Assembly (NCBI RefSeq): GCF_020382885.2 | Contig: NC_058499.1 | Coordinates: forward strand, 16,663,872-16,727,871 | DNA from: Scatophagus argus | Taxonomy: Eukaryota; Chordata; Actinopteri; Scatophagidae | DNA: 64,000 nt | Reading direction: 5' to 3' | In this document: positions 46,385 through 62,955 of the stretch, one piece after another | Layout: every line of letters begins with the position of its first letter | Position numbering within the stretch: the first letter of the stretch is position 1 | Made by a program: the position numbers and the translations under genes | Notes under the pieces: model-generated | The model's input: only the letters and a program-made list of their open reading frames with translations | What the model was told of the DNA's origin: nothing | Database searches by the model: none

Positions 46385-47280
46385 GCACGCGCAACAGTTC
46401 TTCACCTACAGCTCATGGTGTTAACACCTAGCTAATATTTGTCATATGATGCTATTATTATCAAAAATTGAATCTCTGCTTCTCTTCTACTATCACTACC
46501 TCAAGCCGCCAACGCTTGTCTCTAGTTGCCTTCAAATGCTCAATGTAAACTCTATCCCTGAAATTGTGAGCGTTTACATCGACGTGGTTGCATTTATGAT
46601 AACTTAAAACGTATCGAAAATGGATGTGAAAATGGAAACATATGACAGAATTGGGTTAGTTAGTTACAAAGCATTATTAGTAACAGCTGTTCAAGCCCCA
46701 GCTATCATGGAGGAGACTGGGGAGTTTTCCTTCTACAGTTTAACAGATATTATTAATGCTGGGGTTTTTGCTGTATTTCTCATTTCTTTCACTAAGTACT
46801 AACTAAGTACGACTAGGTATCTTAAAAATAAAAAACATTTTTAGAGAGTAGTAAACTGACAGGGGTTTAATAGACTAGTTGTCAATGAAGAGAGAGTTAG
46901 ATTTTATGACATTTATTAAGCCATAATGAATGACTTCGTTAAATATTAACTTAAAGTAATACTAGAAGTATTTTGTTTAGGATTATAAAATTATAACATG
47001 CACAGAACATTTCACATGGTTTGGTTTGCTGGCCAGTTATCTTGGCTGGGTGGGGTTGTGCTGGGGGAATTTGGACTCATGACGTAAGTACTTGCTACTG
47101 TATGTTTCTATAACCTAATAGTAAAACGGGATTTCATCACTGCTTTCAAATGTTTGACGGATTCCCTAGATGTCAAGTTTGAGTGACGCTTTGAAAACTT
47201 GGCGTGAGTGTTATGGTAAATACTGGGGTTAGCTGGCGAAATTTACGTATTTCCAACGGCATGTGAATGCAGCAGTTACA
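46385..47280. other. intergenic space between divergent lrrc56 and hras
   Basis: About 0.9 kb of AT-rich sequence between the two promoters. A 60-codon open frame at 46620-46802 on the plus strand has no splice site, signal or family match; I treat it as chance. Confidence 0.6.
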
Positions 47281-47292
47281 GGCATGGTAACC

Positions 47293-47450
47293 GGGGCGGT
47301 TCTATGTTTGATGGAGCTGGGCGTGGGCTCTACACTCATCCCCTCTTCTCTCTGTGGAAGCACATTGTTCAACGCGGGCTCATTTTACCCAGAACCAATG
47401 AATGCCTTGGTGTATTTTAGCTACTGAAAATTAAACACTTTCTGGGAGAG
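47293..47450 (+). promoter_or_regulatory. hras: hras promoter
   Basis: A GC box GGGGCGG (47293-47299), a KLF/Sp-like GGGCGTGGG (47319-47327) and a CCAAT box (47395-47399) precede the likely first exon. No clear TATA box is present, as in mammalian HRAS. The start site is probably near 47.43-47.46 kb, given the usual CCAAT spacing. Confidence 0.5.
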
Positions 47451-47604
47451 AATACGGTGCAGATATCTGAAGGCAGCGAGAAGCAGACCAACAACATTTT
47501 GTTTCCTTCTGATTAATGCTGAGAAGCAACAGAGTTGAAAGATTTTTTCTTCTTCTCCGGTAGACGAAACGTCGCTCTTGCCGCTAATTAGACCTCTGCT
47601 TATT
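47450..47604 (+). other. hras: hras untranslated first exon
   Basis: The stretch ends at a strong donor, CTTATT|GTAAGTATG (last exon base 47604), after promoter motifs and in otherwise featureless sequence. It contains an ATG-started frame of 15 codons (47516-47563) ending before the donor, which would be a uORF. The 5' edge is approximate. Splicing to the coding exon 8.6 kb away is inferred. Confidence 0.55.
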
Positions 47605-50600
47605 GTAAGTATGTCGTGTGCATTCCTGTGTCTGAAATATGTCGGCTGTGACTGTTTCTGTCTAATGATAAGTTACCGCTTTAAAAATGCTTTCAGTGTT
47701 TTTTGGCACCGCTTTAGATTCCGGTCCACAGTTAACACATTTTTAGCTAGCTATCATAACATTTTAATACACGCCCGGTAAGCTTTTATCTGTCGAGCTC
47801 AACATCTCATGCTCGCTTTGTAGTAATGTCTATGTGTATGAGGAAATGCATCGTGTATGGGTTTGGCTTTTGTAAAACATTTGTCTGTTTTGATCAACAG
47901 TCTCTTGAGTTCGGGTGTTGTAACTTAGCTATGGAGGAATAACCCTAGACCGCCATGGATTTCCCCCTCATTTCACTTTGAAAATGAAACCAAACGCATT
48001 TAAACAAATACAGCTATTTGAAGGAATTTACTTTCGGTGGTCTGTGCATATGTGCAATGTTACGACAGTCTTGAGTACGAGGTTGCTGGCCGCAGAGACA
48101 AGTAGGGTGACGCCCCGTCACACTGAGTAAAAACTGAATGTATCACTGCGGAAGTTCGATTCCGTTACAAGGCATCTAGAAAGCTGACTTGGATTTATTT
48201 ATACTCTGGAAGCTGTCTGTTAAAACCGTTCAGTAAGTTTAAACGGGGAAAAAAAATTGGCTAAGACGGCGCTAATCGGCCCTCACTCGAAATATGGCAT
48301 GGACACAGAAACAGTTTAACCATAAATCCTCATCATTCATTGTGTTCATTATACAAAACAGCACCGAACATTGAGTTTATTAGCTGTTAGGCATTGATGA
48401 TAACTGCTGTTCATATCTTCACCATCATCACTGCTGCTGCAGAACATATGGGTAATATGTAGCAAATCAACCACATGGCTTTTTCATGATTATATATACA
48501 GCCTGGAGAACATTGCGGACTACATGTGTTCCCATTAAGCAGGTCCAGTCTCAGTCTTGTGAATTTGACATCAGTGACTGTGGCATTCAGAGTGAAGGCA
48601 TGAATTGAGGCAGCTGGGGGGAAAAAAAAAACAGCTGGAGGTTGTCCAGCCAGTGATAAAGGTGTGATGTTAATCTGCTGTCCTTTTCTCTGGACTTTTG
48701 TAGCCTGGGCGGTGCCTGCTCTGTGCCAAAATGCCCGTAACTCTTCTGGATACTGAGATTTTGCAGATGGCATACTGCTTTCATGTGTAGAATTTTAATT
48801 AGTTAAATGTAGTGTGATGCTAGAAGATGGCTTAGGTTGTGTACATATCGGAAGATTTTCAGAGTGTTTTTATGTCAAACCGTAGACTTGTTGTTTCTAT
48901 TTCAAAAGGAGGTTGGTCTGATGTTTTTTCTTTGGGGAGTACCGACTGAACACTGGGTAGGATCTTCTACAGGTTGCCCGGTGAGTTTGTTTTTGTGACC
49001 CACTATATTCTCTCTGTATAGTGTTTTTCACATGCACTTACAAACTAAGACAACCAGACAAGAGTCACTCCTTCCTCTGATTTCAAAAAGAAAAACAAAG
49101 AGAGAGACCGACCACTGATGAGTTTCGGGGTGTTTGGTGTCTGATGTCTGATGAAGCATCATGGCTCCTCTAACTGGCAGATCTTTGTGTGGAGGTCAGC
49201 TGGCCCTTTCATCTCTGCTGCTGCCTCCACTGTCTCACCCTACCTGACAAGCTGAAAGGGTGACCCAGTGGGGAAAAGGTCAGTTGTACTCCGATGCCTT
49301 TAAGAGCAGCTTGTTTAAGCATGCACACACAGACTCAGAAACTCTGTAATGTAAATGTTTGTAAGTGGAAATAAATTGGAAGAAGGAATTGTTCATTAAA
49401 AGAGCAGAATGATGGTTTTGGTAAGTTTTCTGGCTTGTAAGGATATAAATAGATAGTCCTGTTTTAAAGAGTTACGGTCTCACAGCTGGATTTATCTCAG
49501 AATTAATAGGCTTCACAAGAAGTGCTTGAAGTCCTCACTTACTTGTGTTTCATTGGCCTTAGAGAGCAGACTAATGATTCCACAGCTGCTGGTCAACACT
49601 TATGTTTGGATGCCAGTTAGGAGGATGATGTCATTGGAGAGCAGCAGGAGGGTGCGGTGGGCTATCAGGGCTCTAGGATGGGTCTTGGAGTCTCAGCATT
49701 CGACTGTGATATGTCCCTAGAGAGGGTCTTCTTACCATCATCTCTCCATTAAAAATCTATTATCTCTGCAGTGGGATTGTGGCTCTGCCAGTATGGATTC
49801 TTTAACCAATTAAGCACTTTAATGGAGAGCAGAATGTACATTGAGGAAAATGGTCATTGGTGTGCCCTCCTTTTTGTGTCATGTGATTTGAAGTGATGGA
49901 TTTGTTTTTCAGGTTACAAGGAATAACTGTAGGTGCTGGAGAAGGTTGAGCTTTTTCATTATTGATTTCTGTCTACATTTTTAAGTTTCCAGGTTGACCC
50001 CTCTCTCCCGTGGTTTTCTGTGCCCTTGGCACACATTAAGAGTAGTCCTCTCCCTCCCTCGCTCTCAGCCACTTTCCTCCCATCACCCCTCTGGCTGCTC
50101 TGTACTCTCGTACCCTCTGCAAGCTGTCGTGTAAGATTATCCTCTTGGTCCAGGCAGCGCTCTAGGGTTTCAGAAAGAACTGTTAATTTCCCAGGCTGGA
50201 GGTGGTGAACTATAAATAACTCTAAACATAGACATATGTATAGTGTTCTTTGATCAAAAGAGGAACAACTATGCAAAGATTTGACCCTTTGGAATAGGTC
50301 ACCATAGATGACACTGCAGCTATAGCCTGTCTCACTCATGTGAACGGTGGTAGCAGAAAGCTTACTCTGCTCACCTTTTGATGAGCTGATTTCTTTGGGC
50401 TGCAAGTCACTTTGCTGATATGTGTTTTGTATGAAAGTAACATTGCATGACACTCATTATGGTCATATGTTTGGTTCTTGCAGGTGTACACGTGTCTGTG
50501 TGCACGTACAAATGTGGCCAGCTGTTATACGTCTGGGTCAAATGAGGACAAGTTAACCATGCAGTGGCAGTAATTGCTGCAGAATATGAAAATCAGGACT

Positions 50601-52185
50601 GCAGAGGAGGGCATGACACCGCTGTAGGGGCCAGGATAACCATCTATGCGTACAGGAAAAAAAAAAGTGTTTGGAATATGTGAAAAGATTGATGATGCAC
50701 TCATGATTGTGATCTCTAGTAGTTGTGTCCCCTTTCCTCCTCTATATCTCTGTCTGCACAAAGACCAGCTCTGTATGAGCCCCCACTGACAGCAAGCAGC
50801 TCTGAGAAAGAGACAGCATTTCTGTCAGTGATTGATTTTGCTGTTCATCTCCATATGTATGTGTGGATTATTAATCAGCTGCTGTCATGGCCTAGTTTGA
50901 GAGAGGAGATGGCATGGCTGTCTGTTCTCCCTCTTCCAGCGTCCCAGTAGCGGGTGCCGGTGTGTTGAATTTGCATCTTAGGCTGTAAATTTTAACCGTT
51001 TGACAGGTGTATGCTTGTGGTTTGGTTATGTAGAAGAAATGCAGCAACCAGCCATGTCAGAATCTGGGGAGCTGTGGGTGTGTGCGAGAGCGTGCGCGTG
51101 TCAATCTCTTATCAGCTTCTGTTTTGGATTTTTGTTGGGTTTTGGTAGAGAACAGATATCTCAGGCGAACTTGCTGACTAGTCTTCACCATCCTGCTCCT
51201 CTGGTCAGTACCCATGATTGTCACTTTCTGATTGCTGGACTACACTGGGATAAATTTGAATAAATAATCATTTTTAAAACAATTTCTGAGATAAAGTTGC
51301 CCATTGAATTATACATTACTGGATTGGTTGGTACCAATGCTGATGTTTCCAAGTTAAAAAAGAAATCTGGTAACAATTTATTGGCCAATAGTCATTATTT
51401 AATATAAACAAGCAGTTTTGATGGGGATTTGTAAGATTTGACAGATTTGGATATTCAATAAATAAACTTCTCAGTGCTCTCTGGTCTGCTAAAGTGTCTG
51501 TGCTAACATTGTTTTTTAATATCTTCTATAATTTGAAGATGTCATTTTAGGCTTTGGAAAACTGTGATTGGCTTTTCTAACCATTTTCTGACATTATATA
51601 TACCAAACAGTTAATAATCTTCAACAGAAAATATGCAACAGCTCTATCAGTAATGAAAACAGTTGTTAGCTGTAGCCCTGATTCAGCCTCTGTTTTAGTT
51701 AACTGGATTTGAGAGAACATCCACTTTCTCTACTCCCCATGACCACTCTATAGACTTTATTTTGCATCCACGTGTTTTCCATGGCATTGAGCTAGATTAG
51801 TTTCCCACTTGTAGCCCACAGAGACCAAAAGGTACCCGTGCATTGCACAAGGCTCTTCTCACAGCTGTTGTTTTGTTTGGTTAAAGGAGGCTGTGAGGAG
51901 CTGAACTGGCTCTGCAGCTCTGCCACCGTCGCAGTACTCCAGCCAGTGAGGGCTGCACTGTGTCCCAGGCTGATTTATATACAGTGAGGGGAAAGGAAGC
52001 TAAATGTTTGGCCACAAGATTGAGTTGTCAGGATAATTCCCTTCCTGTTGTGCTTGAGAATTATAGCAGTGAGGGTGTTTTTACACGGAGACTATTGTTG
52101 ATATTGGTGATGTTGTTCAGAGCTACCTGTTCCATCAAGGGGAGCAATGGCTTATGGGAACAGTGATGTGTTGCAAGAATACGTG

Positions 52186-52186
52186 C

Positions 52187-52223
<37 letters not shown>
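52186..52223. repeat. (GT)n microsatellite
   Basis: About 17-18 GT units in hras intron 1, one of the longest arrays in the window. Confidence 0.9.
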
Positions 52224-52225
<2 letters not shown>

Positions 52226-52363
52226 TGCATCTGTGTCTGTCTGATTGAATGAGAGGCGCTAAATGCCTGTGTTGTCAGGTGGCAAGTCTGATTTTCCGTC
52301 AGCCATTTACATGGGTGAGCCACTCTTCGTCGTGGCTAATCTTAGTCTGTACAGACATCATTG

Positions 52364-52397
<34 letters not shown>

Positions 52398-53870
52398 ATC
52401 TCAGACCAAATAATTCAAAGATGTAAGCATGCAGGTTATATTAATACAACACACACCCACTGACAAATTTGGGTGTATGTGTGTTACTTTTGAATTCCCA
52501 CAGATTAAATTAACTTTAGTTTTCTTGGGAGTCTTTGCATGTTGTCCTTTCATTAAACTGCCTGCCTGTTATTCCTCTCTTTCTGCAAGTTGAATTTAAA
52601 ATCTACTCCAGCTGAATGTGTGTCTGTTTGTCTGTCTGTCAGCTTGTTGGGTAGGGTGTGTGTATATGTGTATGCCCCTTTGGGAGATAAAGCACAAGAG
52701 AGAGGGTGTGTGTATGTTCTACTCAGGCTGTCTAAAGCTCTGATGTTCAACATTCTGCAGTGAGCAGTGAGTTTGTGTCACAGCTACATGGAGTGAATTT
52801 TATGTCGGGCATGACAGTTGGTACCCCGGAGAAGGTAAAACAGCATACGTGACCTGTGAGGCTTCTGAAATCTTCACAGATTGATTGCATACTCCAGCAG
52901 GTGGTACAACTCAGTGATTTTCTTCTTCAGCTAACTTAAGGAACATTCAGCAAATTGAGACACTGTCAATGAACTGATTGTTAGAGATTGTTAACTCTGT
53001 GCAACCTTATTTTATTCTGAGCTGCTTCATGTGAACTGCAGGACATGAGACAGATGGCTTTTGAGGAAGAGAAACAAGGCTGCTCTGGTTGTTAGGGTGG
53101 TGCAGATATCGGTGTCAAACATTTTCATTAAGTGTTATTCTGAAGTCATTGGCATCAGAATAACCTATCTGCAGTATGTTTTTCTGATGTCACTGGCACT
53201 ATTCAATTTAATGTGAAAATATAAATGCATAAAAATAAATAAATAATAATGAAAAGAGAGAAAGAAGGAAATTGTACTGCTGCTTGAGGGAAGTTGCATT
53301 GTGGAAAAGAGAGGAATTTTCCTCTGAGCTCTGACATCAGTGGTGATATCACTATGATGACATCACCTGACTTCTCATTATTGTCTGTATGTTGTCAAGC
53401 TGAAGCTGTAACCACAGGAGACTCTAGCAGTTCCCATTGGCCTCCAGCAAACCTAACTTGTAGTTAGCCATAGGTTTGTTCACACTAGCCTGGGCTTGTA
53501 TGTGATTTAATCTTGCAATGATTTAATCATGCGCCATCATGCGTGCTGTGGGGCTGGTGTGAGGTCATTTTCAGGTCATTATCTTGGCAACATTGTGGTA
53601 AATTTGAAATGAGCTGAGTCACGCTTGCCACTGTATGTGGTGGAAACACCCAAATGACTTACCTTTTGTGGTGGAATTTCACTGGCCAGAAGTGTAGTTA
53701 GGGTCACAGTGATGTGTGTGTGTGTGTGTCTGTCTTTCTTTGTACTACTTTATGTCTATGCATGGATTGACGTGTGGTTCCAGCTAACTTGATAGGTAAC
53801 ACTGTGATAGCATAACTGGCATTTTCTGCAAAATCTCACATTTTTGAGCACACCTGGTCTTTCTGGCTAA

Positions 53871-54985
53871 ATTCAAACAAGGGCTGAACAATTAATTGCA
53901 TTTGTGACAATATTGCGATATGAAAAAATGCAATTTTCCAACCACAGAAGCTGCAGTTACACTCTGTCATGTGACAAGTTGGCACGTTGCAACGACTGCA
54001 CTTTAATCTGTTTAACAATGGGCTCAGGCTTGACAGAAACTGAGACTGTGGAAACTTTTTAGTGTCGAAGAGGAGCAGTACGTCGGTTATGTGGGACTAT
54101 TTTGGGTTTAAAAAAGAAGATGCTGCGCAGCGTCATGTATTGTGCAAATCCCGCCTTGGTAAAGTGTTACGTCATGGGGCAACACTACTACCTTGTTCCA
54201 GCACAGCAAAAACACCACAAAGCAATGTACGATAGTTGCATGGCTAAGATGCCGAGCACCGGTGTATCAAGTAAGCCAAATACCACCCTGCAGGGAGCAC
54301 TTGCCAAAATGTTTGAAAGCTCAACTCCATATGAACGTGCTTCAAAACAGCACATGGAAAATGCTCAAAAAGTAACAGAGTGCATCTCAAAGATATGATG
54401 CCCCTCAGTACAGTGACCGAGCCCCTGTATGTGGTGATCCTGGGAGCCTCTGCTCTAATAAATACACTGGATAAGCGGTACAGCATGCCGTCCCGTACAT
54501 ACTTTAGCCAGGTCGCCATATCTACACAAAGCTCGCTGCAGAGTTTTTTGCTGCTACAACAGACCTGTGGTCATGCCATACAGCGGAACCCTACCAGAGT
54601 CTTTCAGTACATTTTATTACTGAAGACCTCAAGCTCAAATAATTATTACATGCTTACAAGGCTGGAAGTTCAACAAATCAGTCAATATTCTACTACTGTG
54701 ATTGTAGTTGTTAAATAAAAATGTCATTCATATCGATTCATGCATCACCTAATTTCATTGTAACATATAAGCCAGGCCTTCTGGGAAAGAACAATTATGT
54801 CTGTCCAAACATTGTTTTGATCATACTTTGATCACTACAATGATTTATTGCTTGTTGTTGTTGAATAATACAGAACATAAAGAGGTTTCAAAAAATAACT
54901 GCATATTAAATCGCAGTCTTGGTTAAAAAAAAAAAAAAAATCGCAATTAGATTGTTTTCCAAAATTGTTCAGTCCTTATTCAGAC
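53871..54985 (+). mobile_element. hAT-superfamily transposon with 8-bp target duplication (inactive)
   Basis: The ends are AAGGGCTGAACAATT (53879-53893) and, inverted, AAGGACTGAACAATT (54963-54977): 15-bp inverted repeats with one mismatch. Outside them are ATTCAAAC (53871-53878) and ATTCAGAC (54978-54985), an 8-bp target duplication with one mismatch. Eight-bp duplications are diagnostic of hAT elements. The 1.1-kb body encodes a broken BED-finger/hAT transposase start, so it is a deleted copy sitting inside hras intron 1. Confidence 0.88.
54062..54718 (+). pseudogene. broken hAT transposase (BED zinc-finger N-terminus)
   Basis: One frame begins in SVMWDYFGFKKEDAAQRHVL, the opening of a BED finger, in which the second metal-binding Cys of CxxC is now Arg. 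It stops at 54232. A second frame (from about 54193) carries HHKAMYDSCMAKMPSTGVSS and FESSTPYERASKQHM, and a third (from about 54400) carries DMMPLSTVTEP and LDKRYSMPSRTYFSQVA. At least two frameshifts separate them, and the catalytic DDE core and dimerisation region are absent. Family (ZBED-like hAT) is from recall. Confidence 0.8.
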
Positions 54986-56206
54986 TAGCTGTTCTTTACT
55001 GATAACTTCCACCTCTCGCTCTCTCCCTCCCTCTCTGCTCTATGCATCTGCCCTGCTGCCATCTGTTATTGTCACTCACTTGTTGATTAAGGTGTTACAC
55101 CCCAACCAATTTACAAAATCTTCATAAAAGTCTCAAATTTTACAGCTAAAAACCTCAAAGCTAATTTTTAGCAAGATTTATTAAAATGTTAAACACCGTG
55201 AACTTCAAAAACACATCCAGAGCCGACCTGTTAGTACTGGAACGGCTTTACTTTTCCTGTTCAGTTTTCAAACACACTGTAGACGCCATAAATCCTTGTA
55301 AAGGTAGTGTTAACCTGTGCTGTGTAACTCTTAGCCAACAGAAAAGGGATATCACTTATGTTTTCTCAAGAGACCGACATGTTTCTTTAATAACATGTGT
55401 TGATTTATAGTCAGGGCAGCCTTGTTGCATCGACTAGACCTATTAAGTGAGTTCAGCGGGTCCACAGGGGACAACTGTAGGCACACCTGGAGTAATAAAA
55501 TCCCCTTTTAGGCCTCTCATTCTGTTGCTATGGTGATCCCTATGGAAGAGGCAAGGCAAACCAACAAGAAACGGTACATGGCGATATTCAAGTTTAGTTA
55601 GCAGTAGTGATTTACCTTAGTGTTGAAATGAAAAAATGATGCACTGCAGATCCTTTTGAAATATATTTAACTTTTTACGTAATTTACATGTTTTTTTTTT
55701 TTTTTGTTCAGTGTGTTTTAGTCATTGCTCTGTTGTTTTTTTTCCCCTCATTTGATGATTTTGTCTCTGGTGTCTGTTGCTTTACTTTCAATGGTAGGCC
55801 TCATTAAAGTGAAGCCTGACTGATGAAGGGTCATTCTGTGTCCTGCTTCTTCTTTTTCTCCCTCGCTGCCTCCCTGCATCTCCCTCTCATACACACTCCC
55901 CCCTGCTCACGCTGAGTGGGAGAGCATTGGAACATTGAGTACCTTCAGCACATTTTTCACATTCCCCTTTGAGGGTCTCAACCTCAGCCCCCACTATACA
56001 CACTCCAGCACAAACACACACACACACAAACCAGTAATGTTTCTCACCACTGGGCAGTAATGGTCATAAATGTATGCTTTGTCTGTGCCACCAGCTGTGG
56101 ACCGCATCATGGCCAGTCCGGCATCAGACAATAGCTTGTCAAAGCTCTGCATATGTGTGTCAGAGTGCTAACCAGAACCTTTCTGTGCTCCCTCTCTTCT
56201 CTCCAG

Positions 56207-59820
<3,614 letters not shown>

Positions 59821-60059
59821 GTAAGACATTTTTTTTTTTTAATTTATTTCATAGACAGGTACTCAATAACATGAGAAGTATACAAATTGGTCTGTTATGC
59901 TCAGACTACTATGTCTTTTTTATGTAAATGACTGCCCACTGTAAGTGAAACAAAATATGAAACCATATCACCTTCAGTTAAACTTTTCATAGTATCTTGG
60001 TTTTCATAGAAGCATATCAGAAGCACTGATATCCCCTCTTGTTTCATCTCATTCCTCAG

Positions 60060-62955
60060 CAGAATGTTGCACGTTTAGGAGAAATGCTGCGGCGAGTGGT
60101 GGCAGCATGGACTTAAAGATAGAAAGATGAAACAAGTCAATGCTGAAATATTAACGTTTTTCAAAAAAATGACGATTGAAGCAAAAGCTCACAAGGAAAC
60201 CACCAGAGCTGACTGAACCATATATATTTATGGAAAGGAGTTTTTGGACTGTTGCCTAAGTGGCTCAGTGAATTAGCTCGGTCCGGCCCCCTTTTTTTTC
60301 AGTCCACATGGCGACCTGTGAGCAACATCACTAATGACTCTCCGTCAACTCCAGTGTGGACTCGCTGGGCAGCTCCACAAGTTTCCTGCTAACTTATTGA
60401 TTTCAGTCTCAACACTGGTCTTAAAGGGGGGTGTCTCTGCGTTGACCTCCTCCCAGCCTTGAAAGCCTAATTCCACTCCACATGCTTGCCCACTGGAAGG
60501 ACTGACTCACTGAATTGGAAAGGACTGGAATGGACAGTTACTCAGACATGTCTCACATAAATAACCCCAGCTCCATCCCACTCTACCTGCCTTTGGTTTC
60601 TCTTGAATGGCCGCGTCGTCCCTTCACTATACTGGATACCAGAGGATGGAGGATGACACAGGAGTGACTATAATTTGATGTTGTTGTTTAACAATTAGCC
60701 TAGCTGTAAAAAGAAATCTTTTTGTTTTGTTTTTGATATGAAACTTTTTTTTGTGATTGCAGAATTTGAAAGTCACCGAGCAATATGTGAGCAAAGGTGT
60801 TTATTTCAGATGACACCTGGTTTGAGTTTTTTTCATGAGCTGCCTGATGTAATCAGAATTCCTTTTTGAACAGAAATGCTGAATGGAGAATGTAAATATC
60901 CAGAATGCAGCTGCCTTTTCTCCTTACAGATGTTTCTTTGCAAAGAGTTGTCTTTGTGGAATAATAATAGTGATGGCTAGTGCACATAGGTTCTGGTGCA
61001 ATAGGATTCTTTACTGTCCACAAGATATTGGGAATAAACCACCTCTCATGGCCACTCACTTCCTGTTTTACTTTGGAAGGAAGAGGCACTGTGCATGAAA
61101 ATGTATTTGTTGTTTTTCTGGTTGCCTGACTATGTTGCCTGTAGAATCGGAGGAAAACCCTACACTTCTACATTTATACAACAACAGATTATGGGTTTGG
61201 ATAAAATGACAACCAGATGATTCTTGTAGCTTTTCATCTCAGTAAATGTGCAGTAGGTCTTATTTACTACACGGAGATAACAGCTAATTTCAGAGTCCCT
61301 CCTTGTGGATAATGAGACTCAGGAATCAGGGTCCAGGAAGGTGTCATTTACCCATCTTGGAAACCTGAGTTAAAGGATGTCAGCAGTGAGCTTTGCAGAG
61401 TGTAACGCACACGTCCTGCCTCAGAACATTGTTTTTATTTCCACACACCGTACTATCCTCAAACTGTTCCTCTCTCTCTGCCACCTCAGCTCTACAATGG
61501 GACAAAAGCAGGTCAGGTGCTACTCATGTCAGAACCATTCTTTCTTTATAAGTGGGACTATTGTGTGTAATAGGTGATGGATACTGGGTTATGTACGTGC
61601 ATTCCTTGCTTCTTAATACTGACTAGCTTGTGCTCTCCACGACTGCATTAATTTGCTTTCCTAAATGAAAAAGACTGCTCTGTGTTTACTTTGCCTTATC
61701 TGTTAGATAGTTTGTACCTCATGTATGCAGCAAGCGCTACCTGAGATGTGTTCTGTGGGCTGCATTGTGTGTGCGTTTGTTATAAAAATATAGAGGTGTG
61801 TTAACTTTAGACATGCGCTGTACAGGATTTGAAAGACAAGTCCCTAAAAACACTACTTTTTTTTCTGTAATGGCACGTGCATCTGAATGCGATTGTGTTT
61901 TACAAGACTGAAAAACAAGAAAATTTTAAAGAATTTTTAAGGCAAAACCCAGTATAAGTCAAGTTGTCGTGCGGCCATGTTTATATGAAGCTTCATTCCC
62001 TTTACAACATGTGATGGTGATTGCTAGGAACTGTTACTTTTAGTCCACATCTTACTTTAACAGTTCAGACTAGATGGGTCGTGTATGATAATGTTCAGAG
62101 TTTTAAACATTTCAAGCAGAATTTTGTGAGAGGCTTCAGGTGTGAACCTCAAGATGTTTGAAAAGGAGTGAAATGTTTTGTCCTTATCTCCTTTCCAGGG
62201 AAATTTTTATTTTCTGGCCTAATTGATTTTGTACAGTTTAAGTGACTTTTTTTCACTCATAAAACGGCATAAAAAATATGATCAGTCTAGTTGCTGTGTG
62301 AATGGTAGAGGTCAAGTTGTTTTTATTGGTTATCTTTTCATTTTTGTAGCTGGAGGAAGGGTATCAACTGTGAATGTGTTTGAGTCTTTCGATATCGTTT
62401 GAAAGAAGCCTCGTGTTTATAATTTACTCTGTTGAAATAATGCAATTGATCCTTGGTCCCACTTTTGGCTGTGTTGTTCCTAACTTTCATTTTTCACCCA
62501 TTTCACTAAAACTTTTTAATGGGAAAAGAGTGTGGCGTTTGTAACATGTAATGGCAGTTCTGATAATGTGCTTGTCCTGTCCCTGTTGATCTTTAAACAG
62601 TACATCTGTAATAAAAAAAATAATGATAATTATAATACCATAGAATTCCACAAATCTGTGTATTCAAATTCCCATTGCATTAAAATGTCAGCGTCATGTC
62701 GCCGCAGGGATACTCCAGCCAGCAAACCACAAATATACATTTCAGCAAACCTGGCGTGCATGACAAAGACTGTACAGACCATTGGGAGAGTTGCACAAGG
62801 ATTCAGTGGGCTCGAGGGCTTGTTTCTCCCTTGCAAACTGTGGAAGGAACTGTGTGGAAATGTCAACTGTTTAGCTATTTAAGATGTATTTACTCTTTGA
62901 AAATGTGGCAAATGTATTGCAGGAGATGAATAAAGATGTCAGTATGAAACTGTGT
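60060..62955 (+). other. hras: hras 3' UTR exon
   Basis: The exon follows a CCTCAG/CAG acceptor and runs about 2.9 kb to an AATAAA at 62929-62934 with GT-rich sequence after it. Earlier AATAAA words at 61033 and 62610 could give shorter forms. It holds a Pumilio-type TGTAAATA (60891-60898) and a let-7 7mer-A1 match TACCTCA (61715-61721). Open frames within it are chance. Confidence 0.7.
62929..62934 (+). terminator. hras: hras distal polyadenylation signal AATAAA
   Basis: Canonical hexamer followed within 20-45 nt by TGTGTGTTTGGTGTCT, a typical GU-rich downstream element. Confidence 0.65.

Larger units (their letters stand above)
47605..56203 (+). other. hras: hras intron 1 (5' UTR intron)
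   Basis: About 8.6 kb. Contents: an inverted TGACG/CGTCA pair at 48108-48120, TG/AC arrays (52188-52223, 52374-52398, 53717-53729) and a hAT transposon at 53.88-54.98 kb. Open frames elsewhere look like chance. Confidence 0.7.

Noticed and set aside
46620..46802. 60-codon plus-strand frame between lrrc56 and hras
   Set aside because: The weakly hydrophobic C-terminus is not convincing, and no promoter, splice or conservation evidence supports it.
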